DNA of 64,000 bases from Liolophura sinensis (lineage: Eukaryota > Mollusca > Polyplacophora > Chitonida > Chitonidae): the NCBI RefSeq assembly GCF_032854445.1, contig NC_088297.1:6387991-6451990 (forward strand). Reading direction: 5' to 3'. A model generated the notes under the pieces. It worked only from the letters and a program-made list of their open reading frames with translations. It had not been told where the DNA came from and searched no databases. Below are positions 57,697 through 64,000 of this stretch, piece after piece; position 1 is the first letter of the stretch; every line of letters begins with the position of its first letter. Position numbers and translations under genes: made by a program.

Positions 57697-60354
57697 GTTT
57701 TCGTCAGAAGACTTACAAGTGTCCAGGATTATTCCATTTGCGGACGAGGAACTCAACAATAAGGAGCAGGATTCCAACATGTTTATTTGTGTATCTGATG
57801 TCATTTCACAGGTATGGATAAGGGAGCAGTTGTCATGCAGGTGACATTGATTTGTATATTTGATTGGTGTTTTACGCCGTACTCAAGAATATTTCACTTA
57901 TACGACGGCGGCCAGCATTATGGTGGGAGGAAACCGGGCAGAGCCCGGGAGAAACCCAAGACCATCCGCAGGTTGCTGGAAGACCTTCCCACGTGCGGCC
58001 GGAGAGGAAGCCAGCATGAGCTGGACTTGAACTCACAGCGACCGCATTGGTGAGAGACTCCTAGGTCATTACGCTGCGCTAGCGCGCTAACCGACTGAGC
58101 CACGGAGGCCCCAGGTGACATTGAGGCATATACTCAAAATGTTTAGAAATAACAGGTGGGTCTGAGCCTCAAGTATTCAGCATCAGTAGAAAAATACCAT
58201 TAAACTGTGTCTGACAATTTTTGGATTTTTAACCGACTTAAACACAATGTTTGGATTGTATATATATATGCCGCATAATGTTGATATTTCAGGTTGATGT
58301 GATAGACCAGTATGTGGAAGGCTTGTTGACAGACAGAGGCTCAAAGTGGTATGTATAGCTTAAATCTGTACACTTCATTTATTTTCTTTGTCTTTTACAT
58401 ATTTTTCTATATTTCCTCATATGTGTAGGCGCATTCTGGAGTTTCGCACAGTGACTGGTGTGAACAACAATTAGCTTAGGAATACTTACACATTTTTCTG
58501 TGCAATTATAATTTACAGACACAGTGTATTTAATTGACCCTTGTATTTGACTATATACAGTAGTTTTAAACATGTGATCATCTCTGTATTTCCCTATTCT
58601 TCTATAGTGGCGTGCAGCACCACTGTACATTCATATCACACAAACTCGAAAGATTTCGCTGCTATTTGAAGAATAGTTGCTGCGATACAAATAATTAATT
58701 TGTTACATGACATATAGTTTAATGTATTGTTTCACATCATACAGCCACACTTGATGGTAGCATGTGATTTCATAAAGATCCTCATGCACTTCATCGCCCG
58801 GGATATATTATTATGTATCTAAAAAGAGTGTTTTAGAGTGTTTCACTGTGTTATATTGATATCTTCTCCTAACCCCTTCCTCGTACAACTGTATACATGA
58901 TTATGTGTTTATCTAGGTCCGAGAGCTCTGAGCTGGAGATTTTCTTGTCAAATCCGAGAAGGGAATTTCTAAAGGGCTTTGGTTTCGGTTATGTCTTGGA
59001 CTTGGTACGTAAAAGTGTGATTTCGGTGTATAAATTGTTTATAAATTGATATTGACTTTTTCGCTTAGCTTGATTTATATGTACTGAAAATATCCTTTGT
59101 ATGGAAAAAGCCCTGTTACTATATTTATATATGTTTTACGTACCAAAAACAACGCTGCGGGACTTTGGGATTTTGTAAATGTTTTGTGAGTAAATTATGG
59201 CCATTCTGGGTGTTATTTCGAATGGGTATGCGTATGGTACTTAATAAGATTTTCTCTTTTAGGCTTATACATATCTCGAAGCCTATGTGGAAAAAAAGTT
59301 CTTCAAATTGAAGCTTAGGGACAAACGGTACGTATAGGTACATGTAGATAGGGTGGTTGCCAGTAATCCCGGTCTGCTCCATGCATGTTTCAAATAATCA
59401 TGCCTATCAGGGTTTTTTTGTTACAGTACAGATCTGGGATGTTCTGTTTGTTTGTTGTCACAACTTATTTTTGTCCAAGAGCGAAGGAGAAAGTGACGGA
59501 TTCATTGCTGCTTACATGGAGCGTGATTAAATTATGCGAAACAGTCTGCATATGCTTTTGTATACCTTGTCTGTATATGTGCATGGGAAATAGGCCATGA
59601 TTATCTTTCACTGTGTGATTATATTCTTGTGTGAAACATTGCTTCAGGCCCCCCGCCACATCTGGATTTGTACACAAGCTAGTCCAGCTACCAGGAACCG
59701 AGCGAATTCAGAAGATTTTAAATGTGGATGGGTTTGTATTTACCTTGTATTTTATCTGTCTGTTTTTATTTTTTGGTATAATTCGATATGGCTATTTTGG
59801 CTCCAGTCATGCATGGAGTAGTATCGGAATGGCTTTTCAGCTTTCAAGTTATCTATATACAGACAGTTCATATGTGTATAAACATTTGACAAGGCTAAAG
59901 CCATAAAAAAGGAGGAAAGTAACTAAGAATATTGCAGTCATCAAGTAGTCATTTACATGTTGATGTGTGTTTAATTATTTATCATTATAATTTCATAATT
60001 TTGTTCCGCGCATGACTTGCTAAAAAGTGTGCAGGCATATATGTTTAATTAGTAGCAATCTATATACATTTCCAGATTTCAGTCTTTTACAAATGAATAG
60101 GAAGCCTTTAACAGGATTGCATTCTGTTCACATTTTTTTCTTTGTACGAAGGGACAGTCAGGAGTAGGAGATGTAAGGAAGCTTTGGTTCGGGATGTAGT
60201 CGCACTGCTTGTATCCAACAAACTGCACATAGGCCTATCTTTACCAGAAGCAAGACGAAGATGCTGTCAAACTGAACGGTCATCTTTACACACGGCACTT
60301 AAAAAAAGTGAACAATTAAGAGCACACCGCTTAATCAGCAGTACCGAGTCGTAA
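57697..60354 (+). CDS. unrecognised multi-exon protein, C-terminal 199 residues, 5'-incomplete
   Basis: Six exons: 57697-57811, 58293-58348, 58917-59004, 59263-59327, 59648-59731 and 60162-60354. Each has GT-AG ends and phases 2/0, 0/2, 2/0, 0/2, 2/2, 2/stop. Together they give 600 in-frame nt after one leading base, with a TAA at 60352, strong evidence of a real gene. The product begins FSSEDLQVSRIIPFADEELN, continues VDVIDQYVEGLLTDRGSKW, a LEIFLSNPRREFLKGFGF segment, AYTYLEAYVEKKFFKLKLRD, GFVHKLVQLPGTERIQKIL and VRDVVALLVSNKLHIGLSL, and ends in a basic Ser/Arg tail. It looks soluble and largely helical, with no membrane segment. I do not recognise the family. It could be the 3' end of the SWIM gene upstream (same strand), but that gene's exon 4 ends in phase 1, so a linking exon would be needed. 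Confidence 0.7.
57853..58113 (-). mobile_element. tRNA-headed SINE, full-length reference copy
   Basis: Read on the minus strand from 58113: ggggcctccgtggctcagtc is a tRNA-like head with an A box TGGCTCAGTCGG fitting TRGYNNARNNGG, and a B box near gagttcaagtcc. The conserved body follows (ccagctcatgctggcttcct; ggaaggtcttccagcaacct; tttcctcccaccataatgct; atattcttgagtacggcgta) and the tail aaaacaccaatca. It lies in the first intron of the 57.7-60.35 kb gene. Confidence 0.95.
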
Positions 60355-60990
60355 ATGGCATGCTGTGTGTGTAAATAATAGATGACTGATGAGTTGACAA
60401 TGTGTATTTTATATCATTGTTATCATTGTATCATGGTTACATGCCTTGTACATATAGCCTACACCTATAATGTATTTTCCATTCCACCCCCATACCATTC
60501 ATTGCTTCACTTACACATGTATAGAATCTTAGAATGTACAAGAGAATTAATACACTAATAAACTTGCCTAGGGTACTGCAGCATATGTAATGAAATACAA
60601 CTTTTATCCGTACATCTCAGTAAAGCGTTCTTCAGTTTATAATAGTTTTTCTGTAAAGGTTTTTGCAAACCGGATGAATACAATGCTGTAACCATTTTTA
60701 GGGAAAGGAACTTGTTGAATTAGAGTTTCTGTTGGCAAACTCTCCATGGGCGGTGGGTTATGGCACTGCGACAGGGCTCATTAAAATACATATATTTAAA
60801 CTAGAATGTGGTTGTTGACTTTTTTTATTCAACTGTCCGGAATTGGTGGTCACTGGATTTCTCATATTGGATGATTCGAGGATTATATTCTAAGGCTCTG
60901 TGAAAACTTTCTCATCTACGTATATGTAGAGAAAGGCAAACTCGGTTTGTCCTCGTTCGTGTTGGGCTCTTCCCATCTGCGGAGAAAAAG
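60355..60990. other. 3' flank of the unrecognised gene
   Basis: AT-rich probable 3' UTR and intergenic DNA. An AATAAA at about 60557, some 200 bp past the stop, is a candidate poly-A signal. No further gene is seen before the reversed array. Confidence 0.5.
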
Positions 60991-63900
60991 GATGGTAAAT
61001 TAGTCACTGTCCTCCTCGTGGATTTTTTACCTGATACCTATAGGAACGTCAACTAACCACTGTCCTCCTTATGGATGTTGTACTTTATACCTGCAGGATT
61101 GTAAATAAGCCACCGCCCTCCTCATGGATTTTGTACTTTACACCTATAGGGATGTAAATTAGCCACCGTCCTCCTCGTGGATGTTGTACCTTATACCTAT
61201 GAGGATGTAAATTAGTCACCGTCCTCCTCGTGGATGTTGTACTTTATACCTATAGGAAGATAAATTACCCACTGTCCTCCTCGTGGATGTTGTACTTTAT
61301 GGCTATATGAAGGTAAAGTAGCCACCGTCCTCCTCGTGGATGTTGTACTTTATACCTGCAGGAACATAAATTAGTCACCGTCATCCTCGTGGATGTTGTA
61401 TCTTATACCTATAGGAAGGTAAGTTAGCCACCGTCCTCCTCGTGGATGTTGTAACTTTTACCTACAGGGATGTAAATCAGCCACCGTCCTCCTCATGGAT
61501 GTTGTACTTTAAACCTATAGGGATGTAAATTAGTCACCGTCCTCCTCGTGGATGTTGTACCTTATACCTATATGGATGTAAATTAGCCACCGTCCTCCTC
61601 GTGGATGTTGTACTTTATACCTATAGGAAGATAAATTACCCACTGTCCTCCTCGTGGATGTTGTACATTATACCTGCAGGAACAAAAATTAGTCACCGTC
61701 CGCTTCGTGGTTGTTGTACCTTATGCCTATAGGAACATAAATTAGTCACCGTCCTCCTCGTGGATGTTATACTATATACCTATAGGAAGGTAAAGCAAAC
61801 ACCGTCCTCCTCGTGGATGTTGTTCCTGATACCTGGAGAAAGGTAAATTAGCAAGCGTCTTCCTCGTGGATTTTGTACTTTATACCTGCAGGAAGGTAAA
61901 TTAGCCACCGTCCTCCTCGTGGATGTTGTACTTTATAACTATATGAAGGTAAAGCATCCACCGTCCTCCTCGTGGATGTTGTTCCTGACACCTGCAGGAA
62001 AATAAATTAGCCACCGTCCTCCTCATGGATGTTGTACTTTACACCTGCAAAAAGGTAAATTAGTCACCTTCCTCCTCGTGGATGTTGTACTTCAAACCTG
62101 CAGAAAGGTAAATTAGCTACCGTCCTCCTCGTGGATGTTGTACTTCACACCTGCAGAAGGTAAATTAGCCACCGTCCTCCTCGTGGATGTTGGACTTCAC
62201 ACCTGCAGAAAGGTAAATTAGCCACCGTCCTCCTCGTGGATGTTGTACTTCACACCTGCAGAAGGTAAATTAGCCACCGTCCTCCTCGTGGATGTTGTTC
62301 CTTATACCTGTAGGAAGGTAAATTAGCCACCGTACGGTTCGTGGTTGTTGTACCTTATGCCTATAGGAACATAAATTGGTCACCGTCCTCCTCGTGGATG
62401 TTATACTATATACCTATAGGAAGGTAAAGCATCCACCGTCCTCCTCGTGGATGTTGTTCCTGATACATGGAGGAAGAAAAAACAAACACCGTCCTCCTCG
62501 TGGTTGTTGTACTCTATACCTGCAGGAAGGTAAATTGCCCACCGTCCTCCTCGTGGATGTTGTTCCTTATACCTGTAGGAAGGTAAAATAGCCACCGTCC
62601 TCCTCGTGGATGTTGTACTTTACAACTGCAGAAGGTAAATTAGCCACCGTCCTCCTCGTGGATGTTTTACCTTATACCTGGAGGAAGGTAAATTAGCCAC
62701 CGTCCTCTTCGTGGATGTTGTAACTTTTACCTGGAGGAAGGTAAATTAGCCACCGTCCTCCTCGTGGCTTTTGTACTTTATACCTATAGGAACATAAATT
62801 AGACACCGTCCTCCCCATGGATGTTGTATTTCATACCTGGAGGAAAGTAAATTAGGAACCGTCCGCCTCTTGGATGTTGTACTTTACACCTGCAGAAAGG
62901 TAAATTAGTCACCGTCCTCCTCGTGGGTGTTGTACTTTACACCTGCAGAAAGGTAAATTAGTCACCGTCCTCCTTGTGGATGTTGTACTTTACTCCTGCA
63001 GAAAGGTAAATTAGCCACCGTCCTCCTCGTGGATGTCGTACTTTACACCTGCAGGAAGGTAAGTTAGCCACCGTCCTCCTCATGGATGTTGTACTTTACA
63101 CCTGCAGAAAGGTAAACTAGCAACTGTCCTTCTCGTGGATGTTGTACTTTATAGCTATATGAAGGTAAAGTAGCCAACGTTCTCCTCGTGGATGTTGTAC
63201 CTTATACCTATATGGATGTAAATTAGCCACCGTCCTCCTCGTGGATGTTGTACTTTATACCTTTAGGAAGATAAATTACCCACTGTGCTCCTCGTGGATG
63301 GTGTACTTTATAGCTATAGCCTCGTGGATGTTGTACTTTATACCTGCAGGAACATAAATTAGTCACCGTCCGCTTCGTTGTTGTTGTACCTTATGCCTAT
63401 AGGAACATAAATTAGTCACCGTCCTCCTCGTTGATGTTATACTATATACCTATAGGAAGGTAAAGCAACCACCGTCCTCCTCGTGGATGTTGTTCCTGAT
63501 ACATGGAGAAAGGTAAATTAGTAAGCGTCCTCTTCGTGGATTTTGTACTTTATACCTGCAGGAAGGTAAATTAGCCACCGTCCTCCTCGTGGATGTTGTA
63601 CTTTATACCTATAGGCAGGTAAATTAGCCACCGTTTTCCTCGTGGATGTTGTACTTTATAACTATATGAAGGTAAAGCATCCACCGTCCTCCTCGTGGAT
63701 GTTGTTCCTGATACCTGCAGGAAGGTAAATTAGCCACCGTCCTCCTCGTGGATGTTGTACTTTATACCTGCAGGAAGGTAAATTAGCAACCGTCCTCCTC
63801 GTGGATGTTGTACTTTACACCTGCAGAAAGGTAAATTAGTCACCGTCCTCCTCGTGGATGTTGTACTTTACTCCTGCAGAAAGGTAAATTAGCCACCGTC

Positions 63901-64000
63901 CTCCTCATGGATGTTGTACTTCACACCTGCAGAAAGGTAATTTAGCCACCGTCCTCCTCGTGGATGTTGTACCTGACACCTGCAAGAAGGTAAACTAGCC
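60991..64000 (-). repeat. minisatellite array, same 53-bp unit in reverse orientation, ~56 copies, runs off the window
   Basis: The unit read here is gccaccgtcctcctcgtgga, tgttgtactttatacctgca, ggaaggtaaatta: the reverse complement of the 47.36-50.09 kb unit. Sub-blocks recur (for example around 61660-61860 and 63340-63540), so parts were amplified as multi-unit segments. The true end lies beyond 64000. Confidence 0.97.

Noticed and set aside
57853-58113. Genuine tRNA gene
   Set aside because: A and B boxes are present, but the body continues into the shared SINE sequence and tail, so it is a tRNA-derived SINE.
62376-62595. Open frames in the reversed 53-bp array
   Set aside because: Repeat by-products; the 53-bp period is not a multiple of 3, so frames run only a few units.

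Overview
This is a eukaryotic nuclear window: AT-rich, intron-bearing, and dominated by repeats. It is most likely from a mollusc or another lophotrochozoan. The reasons are a tRNA-headed SINE with a conserved middle and a tail near aaaacaccaatcaaataaa (about a dozen copies), a second short element with the edge tgagtgagtgcttgggg, a Kv channel built like the invertebrate Shaw/Kv3 group, and a very high load of minisatellites. Species cannot be told from the sequence.

Four host-type gene models can be supported. (1) On the minus strand, 12468-3732: at least three exons in matching phase encode an unrecognised 69-residue domain, a Ser-rich linker with a sumoylation-type motif, and two C2H2 zinc fingers. 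Its last intron (6.75 kb) holds three unrelated minisatellites, one of which (8.7-10.4 kb) has higher-order structure. (2) On the minus strand, 35782-33052: a complete-looking three-exon, 491-residue Kv channel subunit with an intact T1 zinc motif and GYG filter, but with the three outer S4 arginines and the S2 charge-transfer residues replaced. (3) On the plus strand, 51929-55736: a four-exon partial gene with C2H2-like fingers and a SWIM motif, resembling the Cys-rich/SWIM proteins related to KDZ (Zisupton-type) transposases, carrying one frameshift at an A run. (4) On the plus strand, 57697-60354: six small exons with perfectly matching phases encode the C-terminal 199 residues of a protein I do not recognise.

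Genes 3 and 4 lie in an 11 kb island bounded by two arrays of the same 53-bp minisatellite in opposite orientation (47.36-50.09 kb forward; 61.0 kb to the window end reversed).

The rest is mobile and repetitive DNA. There is a dead Tc1-type (DD34E) transposon with both ends (41.93-43.41 kb), and a decayed Penelope-like reverse transcriptase (21.9-23.5 kb, second fragment at 26.55-26.79 kb). A 107-bp satellite (18.95-20.7 kb) is followed by a 64-bp array. Other arrays include a ~145-bp tandem array studded with TGACGTCA palindromes (28.3-29.5 kb) and a 39-bp array (31.0-31.6 kb). There are large inverted repeats at 14.7-16.1 kb, two unclassified dispersed families, and block duplications at 44.6-45.95 kb. 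No CRISPR array, rRNA or stand-alone tRNA gene is seen.
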